From assembly GCA_031841125.1 (NCBI GenBank), contig CM063108.1, forward strand, positions 72,140,344-72,204,343: 64,000 nucleotides of DNA, written 5' to 3'. The stretch is from Acanthococcus lagerstroemiae (Eukaryota > Arthropoda > Insecta > Hemiptera > Eriococcidae). Both the position numbers and the translations under genes were made by a program. This document shows, piece after piece, positions 11,860-22,306 of the stretch (position 1 is its first letter; each line of letters opens with the position of its first letter). The notes under the pieces are model-generated. The model saw nothing but the letters and a program-made list of their open reading frames with translations. It did no database searches and was not told the origin of the DNA.

Positions 11860-14372
11860 AAATTAGCGATTTCGAAAACGTCGATTCGTGTAGGTTGGGC
11901 TGCATATTCGTCGTACTGAAGGCGTGAATAAAATACTCCAAAAAGTCGAGACGCCAAATGACGTTTTCGAAATCTTCAATTTCCTGGGGCGAACTAATAA
12001 AATGCAAAAATCCGTGGATTAGGGGCGGCTACAGCGAAACGGGTTGACACTTTCGAAAGAGAAGATCATTTCGCTCTCAAAATTTCAGACCGTTTTCATC
12101 TAGCTTGCCCCAGTCCGGAGATTTTCGCGATTTATTAGTTCCCCCCAGAGAAATGAGCGATTTCGAAAACGTCGATTGATGTAGGTTGCGTTGCATATTC
12201 GCCGTACTGAAGGCATTACCAGCATATTCAAAAATTCGAATTAATACTGCGACGCCTTCAAAGTATCGAATTGCTATTTCACATACGCCAATTGACGTTT
12301 TCGAAATCTTCAATTTCCTGGGGCGAACTAATGAAATGCAAAAATCCGTGGATTCGGGGCCGCTACAGCGAAACGAGTTGACACTTTCGAAAGAGGAGAT
12401 CATTTCGCTCTCAGAATTTCAAACCGTTTTCATTTAGCTTGCCCCAGTCCGGAGATTTTCGCGATTTATTAGTTCCCCCCAGAGAAATTAGCGATTTCGA
12501 AAACGTCGATTCGTGTAGGTTGGGCTGCATATTCGTCGTACTGAAGGCGTGAATAAAATATTCCAAAAAGTCGAGACGCCAAATGACGTTTTCGAAATCT
12601 TCAATTTCCTGGGGCGAACTAATAAAATGCAAAAATCCGTGGATTAGGGGCGGCTACAGCGAAACGGGTTGACACTTTCGAAAGAGAAGATCATTTCGCT
12701 CTCAAAATTTCAGACCGTTTTCATCTAGCTTGCCCCAGTCCGGAGATTTTTACGTCGATTGATGTAGGTTGCGTTGCATATTCGCTGTACTGAAGGCATT
12801 ACCAGCATATTCAAAAATTCGAATTAATACTGCGACGCCTTCAAAGTATCGAATTGCTATTTCACATACGCCAATTGACGTTTTCGAAATCTTCAATTCC
12901 CTGGGGCGAACTAATAAAATGCAAAAATCCGTGGATTCGGGGCCGCTACAGCGAAACGGGTTGACACTTTCGAAAGAGGAGATCATTTCGCTCTCAGAAT
13001 TTCAAAACGTTTTCATGTACCTTGCCCCAGTCCGGAGATTTTCGCGATTTATTAGTTCCCCCCAGAGAAATTAGCGATTTCGAAAACGTCGATTCGTGTA
13101 GGTTGGGCTGCATATTCGTCGTACTGAAGGGGTGAATAAAATATTCCAAAACGTTGAGACGCCAAATGACGTTTTCGAAATCTTCAATTTCCTGGGGCGA
13201 ACTAATAAAATGCAAAAATCCGTGGATTAGGGGCGGCTACAGCGAAACGGGTTGACACTTTCGAAAGAGAAGATCATTTCGCTCTCAAAATTTCAGACCG
13301 TTTTCATCTAGCTTGCCCCAGTCCGGAGATTTTTACGTCGATTGATGTAGGTTGCGTTGCATATTCGCCGTACTGAAGGCATTACCAGCATATTCCAAAA
13401 ATTCGAATTAATACTGCGACGCCTTCAAAGTATCGAATTGCTATTTCACATACGCCAATTGACGTTTTCGAAATCTTCAATTCCCTGGGGCGAACTAATA
13501 AAATGCAAAAATCCGTGGATTCGGGGCCGCTACAGCGAAACGGGTTGACACTTTCGAAAGAGGAGATCATTTCGCTCTCAGAATTTCAAAACGTTTTCAT
13601 GTTACCTTGCCCCAGTCCGGAGATTTTCGCGATTTATTAGTTCCCCCCAGAGAAATTAGCGATTTCGAAAACGTCGATTCGTGTAGGTTGGGCTGCATAT
13701 TCGTCGTACTGAAGGCGTGAATAAAATATTCCAAAAAGTCGAGACGCCAAATGACGTTTTCGAAATCTTCAATTCCCTGGGGCGAACTAATAAATGCAAA
13801 AATCGTGGATTAGGGGCGGCTACAGCGAAACGGGTTGACACTTTCGAAAGAGAAGATCATTTCGCTCTCAAAATTTCAGACCGTTTTCATCTAGCTTGCC
13901 CCAGTCCGGAGATTTTTACGTCGATTGATGTAGGTTGCGTTGCATATTCGCTGTACTGAAGGCATTACCAGCATATTCAAAAATTCGAATTAATACTGCG
14001 ACGCCTTCAAAGTATCGAATTGCTATTTCACATACGCCAATTGACGTTTTCGAAATCTTCAATTCCCTGGGGCGAACTAATAAAATGCAAAAATCCGTGG
14101 ATTCGGGGCCGCTACAGCGAAACGGGTTGACACTTTCGAAAGAGGAGATCATTTCGCTCTCAGAATTTCAAAACGTTTTCATGTACCTTGCCCCAGTCCG
14201 GAGATTTTCGCGATTTATTAGTTCCCCCCAGAGAAATTAGCGATTTCGAAAACGTCGATTCGTGTAGGTTGGGCTGCATATTCGTCGTACTGAAGGGGTG
14301 AATAAAATATTCCAAAACGTTGAGACGCCAAATGACGTTTTCGAAATCTTCAATTCCCTGGGGCGAACTAAT
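11860..14372. repeat. Satellite-like tandem array with 583-bp dimeric (higher-order) unit
   Basis: Two related monomers alternate. Type A carries CGTCGATTCGTGTAGG at 11879, 12504, 13087, 13672 and 14253. Type B carries CGTCGATTGATGTAGG at 12170, 12753, 13336 and 13919. B-to-B spacing is exactly 583, 583, 583; A-to-A is 625, 583, 585, 581. Both monomers share a block with TTCGAAATCTTCAATT, GGGGCGAACTAATAAAATGC and CTTTCGAAAGAG. Copies are almost identical, implying recent amplification or homogenisation. Open frames inside are repeated shadows without independent coding evidence. The array resumes at 15945 after a LINE insertion. Confidence 0.95.
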
Positions 14373-15944
14373 TTTTTTTTTTTTTTTTTTCTTCACATTA
14401 GTTTTATTGGACTGCTAAAAGCATTTACAATATAATTCATTAACAGTAGATAATCACGAGGTTTTATTAGACTAAATCAGAGGGTTTGAGTCGTTTTAGT
14501 CTGCGAGTTTCGTTGGTGACGTCCAGAAGGTTGATAGCCAGTGGATTAGGATGCGAATGTAGTCTTCGTTCGTGGCTGCGAGCTAGTGACTTTATTGTCT
14601 CGTCGACACTGGGAACCATGAGATCAAAGTGGATGGCACTGTTCCGGACGAACCAAGGTGCGCCGGTTATAGTTCGGAGTGCCTTACTCTGGAAGCGCTG
14701 GATCACTTGTCGGTTAGACGCAGCAGTGCAGCCCCAGACCTGAATGCCGTAAGTCCAAACGGGTTTTAGGATAGATAGATACAGCAGTCGCTTGTTTGAG
14801 ACGTTCAATGATGAATTCTTTCCCAGCAGCCAATACAGTTTGCGAAGCCGCAGGTTGAGTTCTTCTCTTTTTTTACGGACGTGGACCTTGTAGTTAAGTC
14901 TTTTGTCGAGGAACATCCCCAGATATTTCGCATGGTCGGATCTGGGGATTATCTTATTGTCTATAGCGATTGGTTGGTAGCCGTGTGGCCTCAGCGCGAA
15001 ATCAACGTGGACTGACTTTGTTTCATTTATTGCGAGTCTCCATTTTTTGGCCCAGGAGACCACCTTGTCAGTGGCCTGCTGCAGCTTGGAGGTGGCTACA
15101 TCGTATTGATCGCTCACGGCCAGGATCGCTGTATCGTCTGCGAACGTTGCTAGTTCAGTTTCTGTGCCTGGCATGTCCGGTGTGTCGGCTGTATAGAGGG
15201 TGTATAAAATCGGGCCCAGAACACTGCCTTGTGGCACCCCTGCCAATATAGGGTACACCCTTGAGTGGGCGGAGCAGTGCACGACCTGGAAGCTACGATT
15301 CATGAGGTAGTCAGCTATTACTCTGCAGTACTTAGCAGGGAGTACTTTTGCCAGTTTATAATTTAATCCCTCGTGCCAGACTTTGTCGAAGGCCTGAGAG
15401 ATATCAAGGAAGATTGCCGAGCAAAATTTCTTTTCCTCTAGCGCTTCTCGGATTTCCCTTGTTACTCGGTGCAGCTGATCGACTGCTGAATGCTGCTGTC
15501 TGAAACCAAATTGGTGATCTGGTAGGCAGTCACCAATTTTAGCGCGCAGTCGTTTAACGAATAGTTTCTCAAATAGCTTTGAGGCTATTGACAGAAGAGA
15601 AATTGGTCGGTAGGACGTAACTTCTTGTGCTGGCTTGCCAGCTTTAGCGATCAATATTACTTTAGCGATCTTCCAGCAGGATGGTACGTGCTCTACTTTC
15701 AGAATTGCGTTGAATAGATATGTGAGGAAGACGATTCCCTTTTTGGGTAGTTCACGTAGCATTCTTGAAGTTATTTTGTCAGCTCCGGGAGCCTTTTTCA
15801 CGTTTAATCGGTCAATTTCTGCCGCAATTTCAAGGGGTGTGAATGCTCGAATCCTACCTTCTTCTGTATACTGCGGTGTCAGTATATTAGTGTGGTTGGA
15901 ACTATTCGGTGTGAATACCTTGGATAGACGGGTTGCGAATGCTT
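14373..15944 (-). mobile_element. 5'-truncated Jockey-type LINE inserted in the satellite array
   Basis: The minus-strand element ends in a poly-A tail (T-run 14372-14391 on +). The satellite sequence CGAACTAAT appears on both sides (14364-14372 and 15945-15953), a 9-bp target-site duplication. The 5' end is truncated within the reverse transcriptase, as is usual for incomplete target-primed reverse transcription. The open frame is undamaged, so insertion was recent. Confidence 0.93.
14467..15942 (-). CDS. Jockey-clade reverse transcriptase, C-terminal fragment (N-terminus truncated)
   Basis: Open for about 490 codons from the truncation point to the stop at 14467; the first in-frame Met is at 15801, but the frame is open upstream to 15942, so no native start is present. 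Motifs in order: KKAPGADKI and YRPISLLS (fingers), FGFRQQHSAVDQLHRV, IFLDISQAFDKVWH (motif A Asp), GVPQGSVLGPILY (motif B), LATFADDTAILAVS (catalytic FADD, near 15140), HAKYLGMFLD (motif D/E), and the thumb with LKPVWTYGIQVWG. This order is typical of insect Jockey-group ORF2. The AP endonuclease and ORF1 are missing, so the copy cannot move by itself. Confidence 0.92.
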   Translation of the reverse strand, partial: AFATRLSKVFTPNSSNHTNILTPQYTEEGRIRAFTPLEIAAEIDRLNVKKAPGADKITSRMLRELPKKGIVFLTYLFNAILKVEHVPSCWKIAKVILIAKAGKPAQEVTSYRPISLLSIASKLFEKLFVKRLRAKIGDCLPDHQFGFRQQHSAVDQLHRVTREIREALEEKKFCSAIFLDISQAFDKVWHEGLNYKLAKVLPAKYCRVIADYLMNRSFQVVHCSAHSRVYPILAGVPQGSVLGPILYTLYTADTPDMPGTETELATFADDTAILAVSDQYDVATSKLQQATDKVVSWAKKWRLAINETKSVHVDFALRPHGYQPIAIDNKIIPRSDHAKYLGMFLDKRLNYKVHVRKKREELNLRLRKLYWLLGKNSSLNVSNKRLLYLSILKPVWTYGIQVWGCTAASNRQVIQRFQSKALRTITGAPWFVRNSAIHFDLMVPSVDETIKSLARSHERRLHSHPNPLAINLLDVTNETRRLKRLKPSDLV

Positions 15945-16250
15945 CGAACTAATAAAATGCAAAAATCTTTGGATTGGAGGCTACTACAGCGAAACGAGTT
16001 GACACTTTCGAAAGAGGAGATCATTTCGCTCTCAAAATTTCAAACCGTATTCATCTAGCTTGCCCCAGTCCAGAGATTTTCGCGATTTATTAGTTCCCCC
16101 CAGAGAAATTAGCGATTTCGAAAACGTCGATTCGTGTAGGTTGGGCTGCATATTCGTCGTACTGAAGGGGTGAATAAAATATTCGAAAAAGTCGAGACGC
16201 CAAATGACGTTTTCGAAAACTTCAAGTTCCTGGCGCGAACTAATAAAATG
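15945..16250. repeat. Continuation of the satellite array beyond the LINE
   Basis: After the target-site duplication the sequence goes on as an A monomer tail (AATAAAATGCAAAAATC) and a further A monomer (CGTCGATTCG at 16125). It matches the monomers left of the insertion but carries more changes. Confidence 0.9.
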
Positions 16251-16560
16251 AAATTGAAAACTTTTTGTGTTAGCGCCTTCGACACGTTGAATATGCCTCA
16301 CCTCGCACACCAATTCAACTCATTGTACCTTCTATTTTCCTGGGGCGCACCGACAATTCGCGAATCATTTTGGAACGGAGGCAGTTAGAGCAGTGCGGGT
16401 TGAAATTCTGGACAGAGGAGAACATTTCGAATAAAATGTATATTTCAGTTTTCCCCTAGCAGTCTCCAATCCAAAGTTTTTCGCCTTTTAGCAGTTCACC
16501 CCAGGAAATTCGCAATCTCGCAAATGCATATTGGTGCGAATTGTATCGCAGATCCAACGA
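16251..16560. repeat. Diverged edge monomers of the satellite array
   Basis: Recognisable but strongly changed monomer phrases occur in order: CCTGGGGCGCACCGACAATT, ACGGAGGCAGTTAGAGCAG, ACAGAGGAGAACATTTCG, and CAGTTCACCCCAGGAAATTC. This looks like an old array edge that escaped homogenisation. Confidence 0.7.
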
Positions 16561-18433
16561 GTTTAAGTTTTCGCTACATTTTTGAAAAGTTGGCAAAATT
16601 GCCGAGATATGGGTTCATTACCCTGCCCCTCCCCCCCTCAATTTGATTTTAGACTCGATTTTGGGTTATGGGAAATGTACCCGAAATGTACCCAAATGTA
16701 CCGCTAATTTTACAAAATGTACCTCCTCCCCTTGCAATAAGCTGTCACGTGCTTTCCAAATGTCGTGAGAACGGGGAGAGATGGAGTAAAATGGAGCTCA
16801 GAAATTATGAGAGGGAATAAAGAAGCGAGCTTTTGCATTTCCCACACACTGACACCAAATTTGCCCCGGCCCCTTGCAACTTCTCAACGGGAGGTGACAA
16901 CCCCAGTACGGCGTCTGTTTCGTTATGAATACAATATTTATGAGCAGTTTGCTAGGCAATAAGGAAGCGTGCACTTTTTTTTGTTGTTATATTATAACTT
17001 ATCTCGTGCAGGGACGAAGGAGGAGCTTTTAGGGCATGGTGAAAATCTTATTTGGACACCACAACATTTTTTAAGCTTCCGGTATTCTGCAAAGTGCCAA
17101 GTTCTCCATCACAAGTTCTATTCTATTGAAGATCTTGTTTATCAGACAATATTTCCGAGTCTGTAACTGGGACAAGGCCAAGTAAGATAAATCAGGATAG
17201 AATTTTCATTTCACATTTTCCAAAAGATCGAAAAACTCTGAAAAATATACAACTCGTATATTTCGTAAACAGAATATTATTTCGTTTAACAAAAATAACA
17301 ATAAGTCACGCTCGCAACAATTTAAAGATTATACGTTACAGGTAACAGACTAAAGACGTATATAAGATTTGTAAACTTTTTCCCCTAAATTAATAAAACC
17401 GCACGCCGAACAGATATCAACGTGTCACGATTCGCATCGTCCGAATGAATAAATAATATACAGTACAGGAGTTACAAGAACGCCAATTAAATTACGATTT
17501 CAGTTTACACGTTTCGGAGTTTAGTACTCAATAATTATATATCAGTGTAGCGTATGTAGAATACAAGAATATCACAGTACGTTTACTTACACAACTAAAC
17601 GATTACTAGAAATGTTTTCTCTTCGTGTTTATTGCAGAAAATAATAAGTAATAATATAAACGAAATAAACGTGTACGAAATCCGTGGATACTATAACTAC
17701 ATAAACGAGAACTACAAAATAATGAATACGCGTACTCGCAGCTCGTGGGTAAGGACAGCGGTCGTCCCTGCTCATCGACTCATTACGCCAAATTTGCTAA
17801 TTATTGTTTCCCGACGAACTAAATAGGTTAGTTGTGAGGACGCGGCAACTAGTTTTGACTAGAATTATTTATTATATTTCTGTAGAAGTCGGTATTTTGG
17901 GAAGCGACACCTCGGAGTACATCTTACTACCGTACTTCATCGGCTCGAGTAGAGCGGGACGAGGGAGACGCGACCGCCCGCTAACTCGCACGAGCCACGA
18001 GCAAACATGACCGCTGAGTACCAAACTAATGTAACTGCGAAAGCTCGTCTCGCCAATTCGGTAAACGTGATAACAAATAATACACAGTAAATCAAAATAA
18101 CCACGATAATATCAACGATTTATACAAAATAATTGTAGACTGATATAGTCCGCGAAATAAATATGTAACGAAACAAAAATACGAGTCATGAAAGTCAACC
18201 TCGACTCGATAACAAAAAAAAAAAAATATTCCCAACGAAACGACCAGAAAACTCGAGTTCCATTAGTAGACGGCATGGCGCCGGGGTGATGTCCAGCGTC
18301 GTATTCGCATAATTTCTGAACCGACTGAAAACGATATAGGAGACTTCGATACTGAAGCAAATAAGTAGGACACGGGGAGGGGGTTGAAAACAGCCAACAA
18401 GCTTATGGAAGTTCAAAGTACGTAGCACTGGAC

Positions 18434-18690
18434 AAGTGGACGCTATTCAGCGTAAGGGAACCAACCAACAAAATCTGTTTTTTGAGAATACGTGATTCAG
18501 AGTTCAAGAGCCATGTAGAAACTATATGACATAGCGTTTACTGATGAGCTTTTTCCAACGTGAGTACACATTTTTTAATCGGGAGCCCAGTTTTGAAAAA
18601 TTCTACGTTTTACGCTCTTTCCAACGATACTAATAACTCATTCTGTTTACAAATGTTAGTTGGTTCCCTTACGCTGAATAGCGTCCAAGT
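18434..18690. mobile_element. MITE with 28-bp terminal inverted repeats
   Basis: The left end GGACGCTATTCAGCGTAAGG (from 18438) is mirrored perfectly by the right end ending GCTGAATAGCGTCC at 18686; the inverted repeat extends about 28 bp. AAGT flanks both sides (18434-18437, 18687-18690), a candidate 4-bp target duplication. The body is 249 bp and non-coding. A second, interrupted copy lies at about 35059-35606. Confidence 0.9.
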
Positions 18691-19529
18691 AGTACTTCCG
18701 TGGAGTGACACGAAATGCTATGTTTAAATACGTGACCACGTGATGCATAATTGGCCAATTTGTGATTACCAACCAATTTTCTCACTTTAACATGTGATAA
18801 AGCGCAAGATACGACTAACCGACTGCATGAAACGTGACCGAATCAGAAAAAGCTTCTACCATCGATTGTGTTCTTAGGCAATGACACCATATCAATGGCA
18901 TGCCGGTTGCATAACAGGGTGTTTCACAAGTTAGCCTGCAACTGCTCTTTTGATCGTGAAGTTGGATACAAGATATAAGGACGCAGTGATGAGGGGGGGG
19001 GGCAAACATCTTCCAAAGTTGGAAAATTTATTAGAACTGACTTTCAGTCGGCAAACAATCGACAGTTGACCAACTGTCAAGGTTGAACATTTTCGGGAGG
19101 CTAGATGATTTCCAAAATGTTTGTCAGTTGGCAAAATTTACATTTTTAGTTGATATCAAGTCTTGACAAAAACTGGTTTTTTCAGTCGGCCGATAATCAA
19201 CTTCTCCGCTCTCGCAAAAAAGTTGCTTTGGTGCGGATCTGGTCGGATCGAGCTGGCACCAAAAAGGAAGCTTCAAGGAGTAGGTTTTGGTTGAGTTTCG
19301 GAAAACCGCATTTTACAATTTTCGTTGACATGATTAAGCCCACCCCCTCCCCCTTGAAAAAGTTTTTTTATATCCCTAGTTAAACTGACGAAAAGGATCA
19401 AGTTGTAAGGTCTGGTTTCTTTTCAAGTGGAAACATAATCTTTCCCCGATTAAAGGGAATTCAAACGTAACACCAACTTCGTAATTTCAAACAAAAACTA
19501 TCGAGCAGACTAATGACGTGAGGATTTTT

Positions 19530-20297
19530 CGAATGGCTGATATCGAATATATTATCAGATTTTTGATCCGGTCCAGATTTGAGCTCCAAATTTGACACGT
19601 CTTCCTTACAGAGGGCGAAAACTGATTTGCCTCAAATACTCAAATGTATTCGTAATATCAAAAATAAAAGGTCTGGGTTGCTGATTTCCGAATATTGTAG
19701 TACACAGAATAGCACGAAATACTTCTCCATATTTTTAACGTGAAATTGGATCGATGAAGATCTTCAAGTAGTAAGATTTAGGATCTTTAAGTAAGAATAT
19801 TTCCTTACCCATTCAAGGAGGCCTACCCCCCCCCCACACACACACACACACATCACACACATACTTTGTAATTTCATATGGAAAAACATCGAACAACATG
19901 TCGAAATAATGGCATTTTGGCTCGCTGATTACAAATATCGTATCAGCGGTTTGATCCAGACCTGATATATGGACAACATTGACTTGGCTTGAAAAATCAA
20001 CTTATTTTTTGCGGCCCAGTTAGAACCACCGAACAGACTAAAAGAGAATTTACAGGATCGCTAATTTCAAATAACGCATTCAATTTTCGAATATAGCTCC
20101 CATCCGGGTTTTAAAACCAAAGTTGGACCCTTCATAGCCAAACATTACTTGGCTTGAAAAACTGAAAAATTATCGTAATAGGCCTGCTGATTTTCAAAGT
20201 TAAACTTCGCTTCGATTTTAAAGCCTAAAATCAAAAGTACACGTTCAACCCCTAGGCCGAGGAATGCAGTTAGAGTGATGCCGGCTGGGTAGTGGAC

Positions 20298-20338
<41 letters not shown>

Positions 20339-20460
20339 GAAAGTGGAGATAAAATTGAGGTGACTCGGAAAGTTGAATCAAGTATCACAGGATCAAAATT
20401 TTTTGGGTCGCTGATTTCGAATATTTAATTAGATTTCCCATTCGTTTCGATTTGGTTTTT
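19530..20460. repeat. Diverged dispersed repeat phrases (TCGCTGATTTCGAATAT type)
   Basis: Variants of GCTGATATCGAATAT-NN-ATCAGATTTTTGATCC, each followed by CCAGATTTGAGCTC-like text, recur near 19537, 19680, 19918, 20066 and 20408, and again at 23137 and 23490. They look like several decayed copies of one family; borders were not resolved. Confidence 0.5.
20299..20337. repeat. (AAT)n microsatellite
   Basis: Thirteen uninterrupted TAA/AAT triplets. Confidence 0.97.
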
Positions 20461-21181
20461 CCAAATATCTAACTTACAAAAGTTGTGTAACTGGTCTATA
20501 TTCTGCTTGACATATGCTTTCCAATGACAAATAAGAAAATGACCCCGAATTTCAAACAGTTGCAAAGTAAGCACAAGCATTTTCAGAATTTCCTGAAACC
20601 TTCTAGAAGATCTGTATGTACCCCCCCCCCCCACACACACACACATTATAATCGCCATCAGCGATACCGAATTAAAAACTGTCAATTATCATTATGATAT
20701 TATTACGATTCCTGGACGCCAAATGAGGTCACATGCGAAATAGGATGAGATATTCGAATTTGGCGACCCAAGAAATTCATATTTCGATACTTCGATTTTT
20801 CAAGCAACGCGAATAAGGGTCTAGTTTTTGGTTCATCTGGATCAAATTAAAATCAAACAAAGCATTCAATATCAGCAACTTCCCTCTCCCCTCCGCAACG
20901 TACTCAGAAATGACATACAGATAATTCATCTGACAGATTTCCACTAAGAATTTCAAAGTTGGGGTTAAGTACTGTCTTTTAAAAGTAAGAACATATTTTC
21001 ATTCAAAAGACTAGCATTTAACACTAAAATATCCTTTTTTGTCCAAGGTTTTTTGTGTTATCAAGATGAGGGGAGAAACTAATTCGCAAAAAACTATGGA
21101 GAGCTGCTAGACGAAAAGTCAACTCGCTCGTATAATTCTGTGCTATCTACTAGTAACATACAGCTAAAGCACCTATAAGCA

Positions 21182-21282
21182 GAGCATCTGGAAACACCCG
21201 AGTACCGTCATCCGTCATTTTTCGTCGGGCACCAAGCGACGGAAAATGGCGGATGTCAATACTCGGGTGTTTCTAGGTGTTC
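21182..21282. repeat. Long imperfect inverted repeat (hairpin)
   Basis: GAAACACCCGAGTA at 21191 is mirrored by TACTCGGGTGTTTC at 21260-21273. Inner arms also pair (CCGTCATTTTTCGTCG against CGACGGAAAATGGCGG), leaving a loop of about 9 nt (GGCACCAAG). It could be a small MITE or a structured RNA; no target duplication was identified. Confidence 0.75.
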
Positions 21283-21769
21283 TACTATATAACTAACTAC
21301 TACTACAAGTATTCTCGTCAACCATTTTGGTTTTATTGATATTACACTATGCAGAATCACTTCGGTACTCTCGCTAATAAGACAAAAAAAAAGTCTGATG
21401 GAGATACCTTCTGTAGACCTTAACATAGCTAGGCTGTTTTCAAAAATTCGCTAACATGTAGTCCGCACTTCTCGCTACAAGTGGATACTAAAAACTGGTC
21501 AAAAATGCCAGTTCTCGCTGCTCGTCAGCTAAGAACTGAATAAAATGCGAGGAAAATAATTAAATCGTAGGGCTGAAGTTTTAGAACACGAAACTATCTA
21601 CGAGCTGCAAGACCTTTTCTTCGACTTTCTAAAGCTGACCACCTTCGACTGGAATACCCCCCCCCCCCTCCAAATGAATGTCGACAACGCGACCGAATTG
21701 CCAATTTATTCGAACAGGACGTCTTCGAGCGAACGACTTTACTTTCCATATCCCGAATAATGTGAAGTT

Positions 21770-22306
21770 GTGAACTATGAACACGTCAGAAGAAGAGTCT
21801 ATATGATGATACCGGTGATTCGAAATCGGGTCATTAGTCGGAAACTAGTTTCGACAAATCGCACAAACGTGAACGTCTCTTTCGGCGAACTTTTCTTTTC
21901 ACTTTCTGCAGCTCTTCGAAAAAGGCGAAGCCTCGGTCCTTACACGAATGAGGTATCAACGATCACCCGTACTACAACATACATTTCGTGTCACACGAGA
22001 ACGCACCAAAGTACCCACCAATCCGATGTAAACGGTCATTACCTCACTAATCATCGAATTAGTTTCCGCCGGGGCCGGGGGTGCGGTGTCTCAGGTGCAC
22101 GTCCCACCAGACATAATTCCTCTAATCGTAGTCAATCGGTATCTTTGAAAGAACACAGAGAACAGGATAAGGTCCAGCTTGTTCGTCAAGCAGCACTCGC
22201 ATTTCAGCGCCAGTCGGTAAGTTGTACCGTGAAACTCGAGCGAGTAACGAAACAAAAGATAGGCGAGTCTCGTCGGTACAGCAATATACGAACAAAATTA
22301 ATCTAA
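21770..22306 (+). other. Unassigned 178-codon open frame with one consensus splice donor
   Basis: An unusually long open frame for this region, with no recognisable domain. The piece 22096-22216 is bounded by a CAG acceptor and a strong donor (TCG|GTAAGT) and would read KEHREQDKVQLVRQAALAFQ near its end. No partner exon was found on either side, so coding status is open. Confidence 0.2.

Noticed and set aside
11860..14372. Repeated open frames within the satellite array as a protein family
   Set aside because: They appear on both strands only because the 583-bp unit is repeated, break at small indels, and show no domain or splice support.
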